DNA from: Hirundichthys speculiger
Lineage: Eukaryota > Chordata > Actinopteri > Beloniformes > Exocoetidae
DNA: 64,000 nt
NCBI GenBank assembly: GCA_018398805.1
Contig: JAGFBZ010000947.1
Span: forward strand, 641,001-705,000
Reading direction: 5' to 3'
A program made the position numbers and the translations under genes. Positions 47,465-60,000 of this stretch are shown here, in pieces. Under the pieces are notes generated by a model, which was given only the letters and a program-made list of their open reading frames with translations, did no database searches and was not told the origin of the DNA. The first letter of the stretch is position 1, and every line of letters starts with the position of its first letter.

Positions 47465-48521
47465 TATGGCTGGGCGATTTTCGATTCTGTGATATATATT
47501 GATATTTTATTTCCCAGAGAGTATCGATTTTTCAGCCGCGGGTATCGATATTCTAAGCTCCCTTCAAAACCCTCGTGTCTCTCACAGGTGCTCTTCCTGC
47601 AAGAGCCATTAAGTCCTCCAGCCGCTAGTGTCGCTGTGGAGCATTTCTAACCAGTTATCCAGAAGCAGAAGAAGTTATCTTCTTCAGCTGAGCCAGTCAG
47701 GAGGATGGCGGCGAGTATAAATCCAGCGCCTGCTAGCTTAAAAGCAGATGTGTGGGAGCAGTTCGGGTTGAAAAAGAAAAAGGAAAGAGAAGATTAATAC
47801 AAAAGTATGGCGGTTTGCAAGCTGTGTCACTCAAACGTAAAGTACTCTGGAAATACCACCAACCTGCGAGGCGAGCCCACCTGAAACGTCACCACCCGGA
47901 CAAGCTAATGCTAACTGAGAGCTAGCCAAACTGTATTTGTCAGGATTTGAGACCGTATTCAGTGGTGGAAAACGCCGGCTTTAAGGGCTGTGTTTACTCT
48001 CGCGGCAATGTGTCACAGTTACTTTTGATTTATGCTCAATTTTGAAGTGCGTCTCCGCTATGTTATTCAACGCCACAACGGAGAGGGACAATCATGAACT
48101 AGCTAAACTTACTAAACTTATCTCTTGCGTTTTTCCACTTCCTCACCGTCTCGGCCGTATCCAGACCCACATTCATCACCGTCTCCCTCCATGAATTACT
48201 AGAATATGTGCTGTCTTTGTAGTGTGGAGAACCAGAATCGTACAGATGTGGGTACTTCCTCATTTCTTCGATGACGTGGATGTAGAATTGACCAATCAGA
48301 GGCCTCCTTTCTCTCCTCTCTGTCTGCAGTCACCTACCTTTCAGTTCAGTTAATTCAAACAAACTGGAACCCTCACAAGATGTCACCAAAATCACTTTGT
48401 CCCGTTAAAATCTTTCAGAAAATTATGTAAATGTATTGTTAGAAAAATATCGATATAATATCGTATCGTGAGCCAAATGTATCGTATCGTATTGCAAGAT
48501 TAGTGTATCGCTACAGCCCTA
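47465..48521 (+). mobile_element. Nested hAT remnant with BED zinc finger
   Basis: Begins TATGGCTGGGCGATTTTCGA and ends GTATCGCTACAGCCCTA, imperfect inverted ends with ATCGAT-rich subterminal parts. From 47706 the + strand reads MAASINPAPASLKADVWEQF, then SMAVCKLCHSNVKYSGNTTN, a BED finger with both Cys, broken by a stop and a frameshift. The transposase core is missing. No matching 8-bp duplication, perhaps because the left side is repeat. Confidence 0.75.
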
Positions 48522-48745
48522 GTTGGCTCAGTCTGGGGAAAGTTCTCAGAGTTTTGGAGCTCAGCAACGAAATCTGTCAGTTCGTGGACAGTAAAGGAAA
48601 AGACTCCACCATTTGGAGGTCTGACATAACAACTCATCTTAAGGCCTTAAACGTGCAGGTCCAGAAACGTCACCACATGATCACTGACATGTACAACGCA
48701 GTGAAGCTGCTTTTATGGGAGAAACTATTCCATCAGATGTTATAA
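48503..48745 (+). pseudogene. hAT transposase C-terminal fragment (GTF2IRD2-like)
   Basis: About 65 recognisable residues (VLELSNEICQFVDSKG, DITTHLKALNVQVQKRHHMI, MYNAVKLLLWEKLF) of the Charlie8-type transposase C-terminal part. Its start is fused to the end of the nested hAT, so it is the stub left after insertion. Confidence 0.6.
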
Positions 48746-49145
48746 GATCAAAGAAAACTGAATTATTTGAATTGTTATTACTGAAAAGAACACATTTTAT
48801 GTATATTTCCAGGTTTTCTAGAAAGGATATTTAAAAGTTTATTTTTTATATACATTGACATAAGGAGCAAAGGAATTTTTAATGTTATTTTAGTTGCTTA
48901 TATTTCTAACTTGTATCATTTAACAAGATATCTTTATGGAGAGCAAAATATTAAATATAAGTTATTTAGGGTTTAAGTTTATTACAGAATAATATTTCTG
49001 TCTGTTTTTATTCGTATTTACGTTCCAAAAACATTTTGTTTTTGCTTGTTTAATAAATATTTATCATGTTCGTCCCACGACCTGAAGTGGGTTTTGAATT
49101 TTGGCCCCCGGTGGATCTGAGTTTGACACCCCTGGTTTAGGGCCA

Positions 49146-49985
49146 TGTCTAGGTCCAGGTCCTGGTCCTGGTCCAGGTCCAGGTCCAGTCCTGATCCAGG
49201 TTCTGGAAGGAACAGCAGGCTGACTCTCAGGTTCTGGTCCAGGTCCAGTCCAGGTTCAGGTTCTGGAAGGAACAGCAGGCTGACTCTCAGGTTCTGGTCC
49301 AGGTCCAGTCCAGGTTCAGGTTCTGGAAGGAACAGCAGGCTGACTCTCAGGACCTGGTCCAGGTCCAGTCCAGGTCCAGGTTCTGGTCCTGGTCCAGGTC
49401 CAGGTTCTAGAAGGAACAGCAGGCTGACTCTCAGGTCCTGGTCCTGGTCCAGGTCCAGGTCCAGGTCCAGGTCCAGTCCAGGTTCTGGAAGGAACAGCAG
49501 GCTGACTCTCAGGTCCTGGTCCAGGTCCAGTCCAGGTCCAGTTTCTGGAAGGAACAGCAGGCTGACTCTCAGGTCCTGGTCCTGGTCCAGGTCCAGGTCC
49601 TGGTCCTGGTCCAGGTCCTGGTCCAGGTCCAGGTTCTGGTCCTGGTCCAGGTTCAGGTCCTGGTCCAGGTCCTGGTCCAGGTCCAGGTTCTGGTCCTGGT
49701 CCAGGTTCAGGTCCTGGTCCATGTCCTGGTCCTGGTCCTGGTCCATGTCCTGGTCCTGGTCCAGGTCCAGGTCCTGGTCCAGGTTCTGGTCCTGGTCCTG
49801 GTCCTGGTCCAGGTCCAGTCCAGGTCCAGGTTCAGGTTCTGGAAGGAACATCAGGCTGACTCTCAGGTCCTGGTCCTGGTCCAGGTCCAGGTCCAGGTCC
49901 AGGTCCAGGTCCAGGTCCAGGTCCAGGTCCTGGTCCAGGTCCAGGTTCAGGTTCTGGTCCTGGTCCAGGTCCAGGTCAGATAAAC
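49146..49985. repeat. CCAGGT/CCTGGT hexamer array with 29-bp cassette
   Basis: Runs of CCAGGT and CCTGGT hexamers are separated by eight copies of a cassette TCTGGAAGGAACAGCAGGCT + GACTCTCAGG. Both strands read as long dipeptide-type frames (Arg-Ser on +, Asp-Leu/Asp-Gln on -), by-products of the hexamer. Confidence 0.93.
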
Positions 49986-50930
49986 CCAGACACACAAACC
50001 TGATCCGATCTTGCAAATGTGGTCTGAAGGTCTGATTTGAGAATCAAATCTGGTTCTGCTGCTGACGGAGAGCGAGCCGGGCCTGCTGGCTGGTTGCCGT
50101 CGGTTACTGGAGGAGGGGCGGGGGCTGACCTCTGGTTACCGTGGAGACCTGCAGCTTTCAGCTGCTGTCATTCAGGAAGGGGGCTGGACCCGGCCCCGCC
50201 CTTGTCCCCCTGGTTGTTATGGTAACCCTTTATGACCTTATGACCTTTATTACTATCATCTTGAACTTTTTAGGAGCAGGTTTTTTGTTTTTACTTTTGT
50301 TTTTATTTTCTTAATTATTTTTATTTTTTTTAAGTTTTGGGTGGGGGGGCTGGGTGTTATCTCTGTATCTTTGCCTTTATCTTTGTATTTCTGTTGTCTG
50401 TTATATGGGAAAAACTACAAATAAAATAATGAAAAAAAACTGCCCCATTAAAGATGGACGACTATTTCTGCTCAGACAGGAAGTGATGTAACAGCAGATG
50501 GAACCATCTCAGCTTCACCCCAGGACTGAACCTGTGGTCGCCTCGGCAACCGCAGGTCCAAATTAGGAGCCGCAGCGGTTTCCAGGAAGCTTCTGCTGTC
50601 ATGTGACCGCTGCAGACGGCACGGCGGCGATTCAGAAAGAGGAAGTGAGGAAGTTATCAGCTCCAGAAGAGGAAACATGCAGCTGAACCCAAACTCCAGA
50701 TCAGACGGACCAGAACCAGCAGTCAGTCACATGACCTCCTAATCTGCATAGAACCAGATCAGCTGAGGTTCTGAGACCAGCAGGTTCTGTTTGAATCAAG
50801 AAATGTCAACGTCTGTCCTGAGTCCCCCATGACTGGACAGCTGGCAGATCCACGTCCAGCAGCAGTGACGAGGTGGAGATGTTTCCTCAAGGCCTCAGAG
50901 GAGTCATGGTCCACGTCCCGAAACCGGTAC
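49986..50930. other. unique sequence between arrays
   Basis: No gene recognised. A stretch at 50760-50930 on the minus strand is open and not repetitive (GYRFRDVDHDSSEALRKH), but has no start, splice evidence or known family. Confidence 0.45.
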
Positions 50931-50934
50931 CCGT

Positions 50935-51410
50935 CCACCATGAGGGACGCAGACCATGAGAGACGCAGACCATGAGGGACGCAGACCATGAGGGACGCAG
51001 ACCATGAGGGACGCAGACCATGAGGGACGAAGACATGAGGGACGCCATGAGGGACGCAGACCATGAGGGACGAAGACCATGAGGGACGCAGACCATGAGG
51101 GACGCAGACCATGAGGGACGCAGACCATGAGGGACGCAGACCATGAGAGACGCAGACCATGAGAGACGCAGACCATGAGGGACGCAGACGATGAGAGACG
51201 CAGACCATGAGAGACGCAGACGATGAGGGACGCAGACCATGAGGGACGCAGGCCATGAGGGACGCAGACCATGAGGGACGCAGACGATGAGGGACGCAGA
51301 CCATGAGGGACGCAGACGATGAGGGACGCAGACCATGAGGGACGCAGACCATGAGGGACACAGACCATGAGGGACACAGACCATGAGGGACGAAGACCAT
51401 GAGGGACGCA
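50935..51410. repeat. 16-bp satellite, subfamily A (ACCATGAGGGACGCAG)
   Basis: About 29 copies with variants GATGAGGG, ATGAGAG and GACGAAG. The minus strand reads as a 16-residue period (PHGLRPSWSASLMVCV). It shares unit length and pattern with the following arrays. Confidence 0.93.
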
Positions 51411-54400
51411 GACGACGACGGAGGCAGACGACGACGGTGGGAGACGACGACGGTGGGAGACGATGGCGGAGGGAGACGATGACGGAGGGAGAGGACGACG
51501 GAGGGAGACGAAGACGGAGGGAGACAACGACGGAGGGAGACGAAGACGGAGGGAGACGAAGACGGAGGGAGACAACGACGGAGGGAGACAACGACGGAGG
51601 GAGACGATGACGGTGGGAGAGGACGACGGAGGGAGAGGACGACGGGGAGAGGACGACGGAGGGAGACGAAGACGGAGGGAGACGACGACGGAGGGAGACG
51701 AAGACGGAGGGAGACGATGACGGTGGGAGAGGACGACGGAGGGAGAGGACGACAAAGGGAGACGACGACGGAGGGACACGAAGACGGTGGGAGACGATGA
51801 CGGAGGGAGACGATGACGGAGGGAGACGATGACGGAGGCAGACGATGACGGAGGCAGACGATGGCGGAGGGAGACGATGGCGGAGGGAGACGATGACGGA
51901 GGCAGACGATGGCGGAGGGAGACGATGGCGGAGGGAGACGATGACGGAGGCAGACGATGACGGTGGGAGACGATGGGAGACGATGACGGAGGGAGACGAT
52001 GACGGAGGGAGACGATGACGGAGGCAGACGATGACGGAGGCAGACGATGACGGAGGCAGACGATGGCGGAGGGAGACGATGGCGGAGGGAGACGATGACG
52101 GTGGGAGACGATGACGGAGGGAGACGATGGCGGAGGGAGACGATGACGGAGGCAGACGATGACGGAGGGAGACGACGACGGAGGGAGACGATGACGGAGG
52201 GAGACGATGACGGAGGGAGACGATGACGGAGGGAGACGATGACGGAGGCAGACGACGGCGGAGGGAGACGACGGCGGAGGGAGACGACGACGGTGGGAGA
52301 CGACGACGGATGGAGACGACGACGGAGGCAGACGATGACGAGGGAGACGATGAGACGGAGGGAGACGATGACGGTGGGAGACGATGACGGAGACGATGAC
52401 GGAGGGAGACGAGACGGGGAGACGATGACGGTGGGAGACGACGAGGGAGAAGATGACGGAGGAGACCGATGACGGTGGGAGACGATGACGGGGGAGACGA
52501 TGGGACGGAGCGAGAGACGATGACGGAGGGAGACGATGACGGAGGCGAGACGATGACGGAGGGAGACGACGACGGAGGAGACGATGACAGAGGGAGAAGA
52601 CGGAGGGAGAACGATGACGGAGGGAGACGATGACGGAGGGAGACGATGACGACGATGACGGAGGGAGACGATGACGGAGGGAGACGATGACGGAGGGAGA
52701 CGATGACGGAGGGAGACGATGACGGAGGGGGGAGACGATGACGGAGGCAGACGATGACGGTGGGAGACGATGGAGGAGAGACGATGACGGAGGGAGACGA
52801 TGACGGAGGGAGACGATGACGGAGGGAGACGATGACGGAGGGAGACGATGACGGAGGGAGACGATGACGGAGGGAGACGATGACGGTGGGAGACGATGAC
52901 GGAGGGAGACGAGACGATGACGGAGGGAGACGATGACGGAGGGCAGACGATGACGGAGGGAGACGATGACGGAGGCAGACGATGGCGGAGGGAGACGATG
53001 ACGGAGGGAGACGATGACGGAGGGAGACGATGACGGTGGGAGACGATGACGGAGGCAGACGATGACGGAGGGAGACGATGACGGAGGAGACGATGACGGG
53101 GGAGACGATGACGGACGATGACGGAGGCAGACGATGACGGAGGAGACGATGACGGAGACGATGACGGAGACGATGACGGAGGCAGACGATGACGGAGGCA
53201 GACGATGGCGGAGGGAGACGATGGGGAGGAGACGATGACGGAGGGAGACGATGACGGAGACGATGACGGAGGCAGACGATGACGGAGGAGACGATGACGG
53301 AGGCAGACGATGACGGAGGGAGACGATGACGGTGGGAGACGATGACGGAGGCAGACGATGACGGAGGGAGACGATGACGGAGGCAGACGATGGCGGAGGG
53401 AGACGATGGCGGAGGGGAGGACGATGACGGGCAGACGATGACGACGGTGGGAGACGATGACGGTGGGAGACGATGACGGAGGGAGACAATGACGGAGGCA
53501 GACGATGACGGTGGGAGACGATGACGTGGAGACGGAGGATGACGGAGGGAGACGATGACGGAGGGAGACGATGACGGTGGGAGACGATGACGGAGGCAGA
53601 CGATGACGGTGGGAGACGATGACGGAGGAGACGATGACGGAGGCAGACGATGACGGAGGCAGACGATGACGGTGGGAGACGATGACGGTGGGAGACGATG
53701 GCGGAGGGAGACGATGACGGAGGGAGACGATGACGGAGGCAGACGATGACGGAGGGAGACGACGACGGAGGGAGACGATGACGGAGGGAGAGAGACGATG
53801 ACGGAGGGAGACGATGACGGAGGAGACGATGACGGAGGGAGACGATGACGAGGGACGACGATGACGGGGAGACGAGAGACGGAGGGAGACGATGACGGAG
53901 GCAGACGATGACGGAGGGAGACGATGACGGAGGGAGACGATGACGGAGGCGGAGACGATGACGGAGGGAGACGATGACGAGAGGGAGGGAGACGATGACG
54001 GAGGGAGGAGAGAGATGACGGAGGGAGACGATGACGGAGGGAGACGATGACGGAGGGAGACGATGACGGAGGTGGGAGACGATGACGGGAGGAGGAAGAC
54101 GATGACGGAGGCAGACGATGGCGGAGGGAGACGATGGCGGAGGGAGACGATGACGGAGGGAGACGATGACGGTGGGAGACGATGACGGTGGGAGACGATG
54201 ACGGAGGGAGACGATGACGGAGGCAGACGATGACGGTGGGAGAGACGATGACGGTGGGAGACGATGACGGAGGGAGACGATGACGGAGGGAGACGATGAC
54301 GGTGGGAGACGATGACGGAGGCAGACGATGACGGAGGGAGACGATGACGGAGGCAGACGATGACGGAGGCAGACGATGACGGAGGGAGACGATGGCGGAG

Positions 54401-56396
54401 GGAGACGATGACGGAGGCAGACGATGACGGTGGGAGACGATGACGGAGGGAGACGATGACGGAGGGAGACGATGACGGAGGGAGACGATGACGGAGGCAG
54501 ACGATGACGGAGGGAGACGATGACGGAGGGAGACGATGACGGAGGGAGACGATGACGGAGGGAGACGATGACGGAGGGACGACGACGGACGGGAGAGGGA
54601 GACGGAGGGAGACGACGACGGTGGGAGACGACGACTGACGGATGAGACGACGACGGAGGCAGACGATGACGAGGGAGACGATGACGGAGGGAGACGATGA
54701 CGGTGGGAGACGATGACGGAGGCAGACGATGACGGTGGGAGACGATGACGGAGGGAGACGATGACGGTGGGAGACGATGACGGAGGCAGACGATGACGGT
54801 GGGAGACGATGACGGTGGGAGACGATGGCGGAGAGAGACGATGACGGAGGGAGACGATGACGGAGGCAGACGATGACGGAGGGAGACGACGACGGAGGGA
54901 GACGATGACAGAGGGAGAAGATGACGGAGGGAGACGATGACGGAGGGAGACGATGACGGAGGCAGACATGACGGTGGGAGACGATGAGACGATGAGGGAG
55001 ACGATGACGGAGGGAGACGATGACGGATGGAGACGATGACGGTGGGAGACGATGACGGAGGCAGACGATGACGGTGGGAGACGATGACGGAGGGAGACGG
55101 ATGACGGAGGAGACGGAGGAGGAGACGATGACGAGGGAGACGAGGAGGGACGACGACGGAGGGAGACGACGGCGGAGGGAGACGACGACGGGGGGACGAC
55201 GACGGAGGGAGACGACGGCGGAGGGAGACGACGACGGAGGGAGACGACGACGGAGGGAGACGATGACGGAGGGAGACGATGACGGAGAGAGACGATGACG
55301 GATGGAGACGATGACGGAGAGAGACGATGACGGATGGAGACGATGACGGAGGGAGACGATGACGGAGGGAGACGATGACGGAGGGAGACGATGACGGAGG
55401 CAGACGATGACGGTGGGAGGCGATGGCGGTGGGAGACGATGGCGGTGGGAGACGATGACGGAGTCAGACGATGACGGAGGCAGACGATGACGGAGGGAGA
55501 CGATGACGGAGGGAGACGATGACGGAGGGAGACGACGACGGAGGGAGACGACGACGGATGGAGACGATGACGGAGGCAGACGATGACGGAGGGAGACGAT
55601 GACGGAGGGAGACGACGACGGAGGGAGACGACGACGGATGGAGACGATGACGGAGGCAGACGATGACGGAGAGAGACGATGACGAGGGAGACGATGACGG
55701 TGGGAGACGATGACGGAGGGAGACGACGACGGTGGGAGACGACGACGGTGGGAGACGATGACGGAGGGAGACGATGACGGAGGGAGACGACGACGGTGGG
55801 AGACGACGACGGAGGCAGACGATGACGGTGGGAGACGACGACGGAGGGAGACGACGACGGATGGAGACGATGACGGAGGCAGACGATGACGGACGGAGAC
55901 GATGACGGACGGAGACGATGACGGAGGCAGACGACGACGGTGGGAGATGACGAAGGTGGGAGACGACGACGGAGGCAGACGATGACGGAGGAGGGAGACG
56001 ACGACGGTGGGAGACGACGACGGAGGGAGACGACGACGGAGGGAGACGACGACGGATGGAGACGATGACGGAGGCAGACGATGACGGTGGGAGACGACGA
56101 CGGAGGGAGACGACGACGGATGGAGACGATGACGGATGGAGACGATGACGGACGGAGACGATGACGAGGGAGACGATGACGGTGGGAGACGACGACGGAG
56201 GGAGACGACGACGGAGGCAGACGACGACGGAGGGAGACGACGACGGAGGCAGACGATGACGGAGGGAGACGACAACGGTGGGAGACGACGACGGAGGGAG
56301 ACGACGACGGAGGGAGACGACGCCGGTGGGAGACGACGACGGAGGCAGACGATGACGGAGGGAGACGATGACGGAGGCAGACGATGACGGTGGGAG
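51411..56396. repeat. 16-bp satellite, subfamily B (GACGATGACGGAGGGA), 5 kb
   Basis: About 310 copies of GACGATGACGGAGGGA with GACGAC, GATGGC, GGTGGGA and GGAGGCA variants; the + strand is purine-rich. Unit length is strict at 51411-52300 and 55250-56390 but broken by many 1-7 bp losses at 52320-55200. The minus frame of 1888 codons is an artefact. Confidence 0.95.
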
Positions 56397-57047
56397 TAGT
56401 GCTGGGCGATATGGAAAAAAATCATATATCACGATATGGACTATTTTATATCACGATAACGATATATATCACGATATACCATAATAAAGTATGTTTTCAG
56501 TTATTCTCTGAAAAGTTTGACAAAAATTTCATTGCTTACTTTTCAACTTTATTTTGAAAGGACATTTAGCTGAACTGTCACAAACATACATTTTAGTGCA
56601 GCAAAACAGGTAGGTACAGAGGTACAGTAGCTTTCACATTTTTTTAAAGTGCACAACAGTTTCTGAGAGGAAAAAACACATTTTTGCACTGAAGTTCAGC
56701 TATAAAAAATAAACACAAATTATTTTTCAACTTTCTGAAATCTGTAACCTTGTAGTGCAAAGTTTGCAAACCAATATAAAGTGTCTAAAGTAAACATCAG
56801 GGTTGAAGAGAACTCTGTTTAAGGCATTAACCATGAATAAAAGTGCAAACATAAAAGGCTACTTTGTAGAAGTAGATATAATTCTATCAAATTTATTGTT
56901 GCAGGTTATTTAATTACATATTTGCTGTAATAATTGATAAAATTAGGTTAGAAACGATAGAAACGATATAGACGATAGAAGAGAAATGGCACGATATACA
57001 CTTTTATATTGTCCCCACGATATGTATTGCCATATTGCCCAGCACTA
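56397..57047. mobile_element. hAT-type MITE inserted in the 16-bp satellite
   Basis: Ends TAGTGCTGGGCGATAT / ATATTGCCCAGCACTA, 651 bp, AT-rich, ATATCACGATA-rich subterminal parts, no coding capacity. The 8-bp duplication GGTGGGAG on both sides is exact and is satellite sequence. Confidence 0.9.
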
Positions 57048-60000
57048 GGTGGGAGACGACGACGGTGGGAGACGACGACGGTGGGAGACGACGACGGAGG
57101 CAGACGATGACGGACGGAGACGATGACGGAGGGAGACGATGACGGATGGAGACGATGACGGAGGCAGACGATGACGGACGGAGACGACAACGGAGGGAGA
57201 CGACGACGGTGGGAGACGACGACGGTGGGAGACGACGACGGAGGGAGACGACGACGGTGGGAGACGACGACGGAGGCAGACGACGACGGACGAGACGACG
57301 AGACGACGACGGACGGCGACGAGACGGACGGACAGACGATGAGGACGGGATGACGGAGGAGAGACGATGACGGAGGGAGACGATGACGGACGGAGACGAT
57401 GACGGAGGCAGACGATGACGGACGGAGACGACGACGGAGGGAGACGACGACGGTGGGAGACGACGACGGTGGGAGACGACGACGGTGGGAGACGACGACG
57501 GAGGGAGACGACGACGGAGGCAGACGACGACGGAGGCAGACGATGACGAGGGAGACGATGACGGATGGAGACGATGACGGAGGCAGACGATGACGAGGGA
57601 GACGATGACGGATGGAGACGATGACGGAGGCAGACGACGACGGACGGAGACGACGACGGAGGGAGACGACGACGGTGGGAGACGACGACGGATGGAGACG
57701 ACGACGGAGGCAGACGATGACGAGGGAGACGATGACGGATGGAGACGATGACGGAGGCAGACCATGACGAGGGAGACGATGACGGATGGAGACGATGACG
57801 GAGGGAGACGATGACGGAGGGAGACGATGACGGAGGGAGACGAGGGAGACGATGAACGGACGGAGACGATGAGACGGAGGGAGACGATGACGGATGGAGA
57901 CGATGGACGGAGGCAGACGATGACGGACGGAGACGATGACGGAGGGAGACGATGACGGAGGGAGACGATGACGGAGGCAGACGATGACGGACGGAGACGA
58001 CGGCGGAGGGAGACGACGGCGGAGGGAGACGACGACGGTGGGAGACGACGACGGATGGAGACGACGACGGAGGCAGACGATGACGAGGGAGACGATGACG
58101 GATGGAGACGATGACGGAGGAGACGATGACGGAGGGAGACGATGACGGAGGGAGACGATGACGGAGGGAGACGATGACGGAGGGAGACGATGACGGAGGC
58201 AGACGATGACGGACGGAGACGATGGCGGAGGGAGGACGACGGGCGGAGGGAGACGAAACGACGGGGTGGGAGACGACGACGGATGGAGACGACGACGGAG
58301 GCAGACGATGACGGAGGGAGACGATGACGGAGGGAGACGATGACGGAGGGAGACGATGACGGAGGCAGACGATGACGGACGGAGACGATGGCGGAGGGAG
58401 ACGACGGCGGAGGGAGACGACGACGGTGGGAGACGACGACGGATGGAGACGACGACGGAGGCAGACGATGACGAGGGAGACGATGACGGATGGAGACGAT
58501 GACGGAGGGAGACGATGACGGAGGCAGACGATGACGAGGGAGACGATGACGGATGGAGACGATGACGGAGGCAGACGATGACGGAGGGAGACGACGACGG
58601 AGGGAGACGACGACGGATGGAGACGATGACGGAGGCAGACGATGACGAGGGAGACGATGACGGATGGAGACGATGACTGAGGCAGACGATGGGAGACTGA
58701 CGATGACGAGACGATGGAGGACGATGACGGAGGGAGACGATGACGAGACGGAGGAGACGATGACGGAGGGAGACGATGACGGATGGAGACGATGACGGAT
58801 GGAGACGATGACGGATGAGACGATGACGGAGGGAGACGATGACGGAGGGAGACGATGACGGAGGGAGACGATGACGGAGGCAGACGATGACGGACGGAGA
58901 CGATGGCGGAGGGAGACGACGGCGGAGGGAGACGACGACGGAGGGAGACGATGACGGTGGGAGACGACGACGGAGGGAGACGACGACGGTGGGAGACGAC
59001 GACGGATGGAGACGACGACGGAGGCAGACGATGACGAGGGAGACGATGACGGATGGAGACGATGACGGAGGCAGACGACGACGGATGGAGACGACGACGG
59101 AGGCAGACGATGACGAGGGAGACGATGACGGATGGAGACGATGACTGAGGCAGACGATGACGAGGGAGACGATGACGGATGGAGACGATGACGGAGGGAG
59201 ACGATGACGGAGGGAGACGATGACGGAGGGAGACGATGACGGATGGAGACGATGACGGAGGGAGACGACGACGGAGGGAGACGACGACGGAGGGACGGAG
59301 GCAGACGACGACGGAGGGACGACGACGGAGGGAGACGACGACGGAGGGAGACGACGACGGGACGACGGGGAGACGACGACGGAGGGAGACGGACGGAGAG
59401 ACGACGACGGAGGGAGACGACGACGGAGACGACGGAGACGACGACGGAGGGAGACGACGACGGAGGGGAGACGAGAGGAGGAGACGACGACGGAGGAGAG
59501 ACGACGACGGAGGGAGACGAGACGGAGGGACGATGAGGGGGAGACGACGACGGAGGGAGACGACGACGGACGGAGGAGGGAGACGACGACGACGGAGGGA
59601 GACGACGACGGAGGGAGACGACGACGGAGGCGACGACGACGGAGGGAGACGACGACGGAGGGAGACGACGACGACGAGGAGAGACGACGACGGAGGACGA
59701 CGACGACGACGGAGGGAGACGACGAGGGAGACGGAGGAGAGACGACGACGAGGAGGGAGGACGACGACGGACGACGGAGGGAGACGACGACGGAGGGAGA
59801 CGACGACGGAGGGAGACGACGACGGAGGGAGACGATGACGGAGGCAGACGACGACGGAGGGAGACGACGACGGAGGGAGACGACGACGGAGGGAGACGAC
59901 GACGGAGGGAGACGACGACGGAGGGAGACGACGACGGAGGCAGACGACGACGACGACGACGGAGACGACGAGGAGGGAGACGACGACGGAGGGACGACGA

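Larger units (their letters stand above)
46527..49134. mobile_element. Composite hAT (Charlie-like) element, 2.6 kb
   Basis: Left end CGCACGTGTCAAACTC and right end GAGTTTGACACCCCTG are inverted, with an 8-bp duplication GTTTAGAG (46519-46526) / GTTTAGGG (49135-49142), one mismatch. GGCCCGCGGGCCACATCCGG follows the left end, typical of such elements. Near the right end, 48503-48745 (+) encodes a transposase C-terminal piece (LELSNEICQFVDSKGKDST, WRSDITTHLKALN) similar to GTF2IRD2/Charlie8 proteins. The middle is replaced by a minisatellite and a second hAT. Confidence 0.8.

Noticed and set aside
49018..50035. Asp-Leu/Asp-Gln and Arg-Ser rich frames
   Set aside because: By-products of CCAGGT/CCTGGT hexamers, open on both strands.
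50759..50930. Possible small exon reading GYRFRDVDHDSSEALRKH on the minus strand
   Set aside because: Non-repetitive and open but no family recognised, no clear splice pair and no link to PLEKHO1.
50759..56425. 1888-codon and similar long minus-strand frames in the 16-bp satellite
   Set aside because: They are stop-free readings of a 16-bp repeat in all frames, with 16-residue periodicity and no start context or domain.
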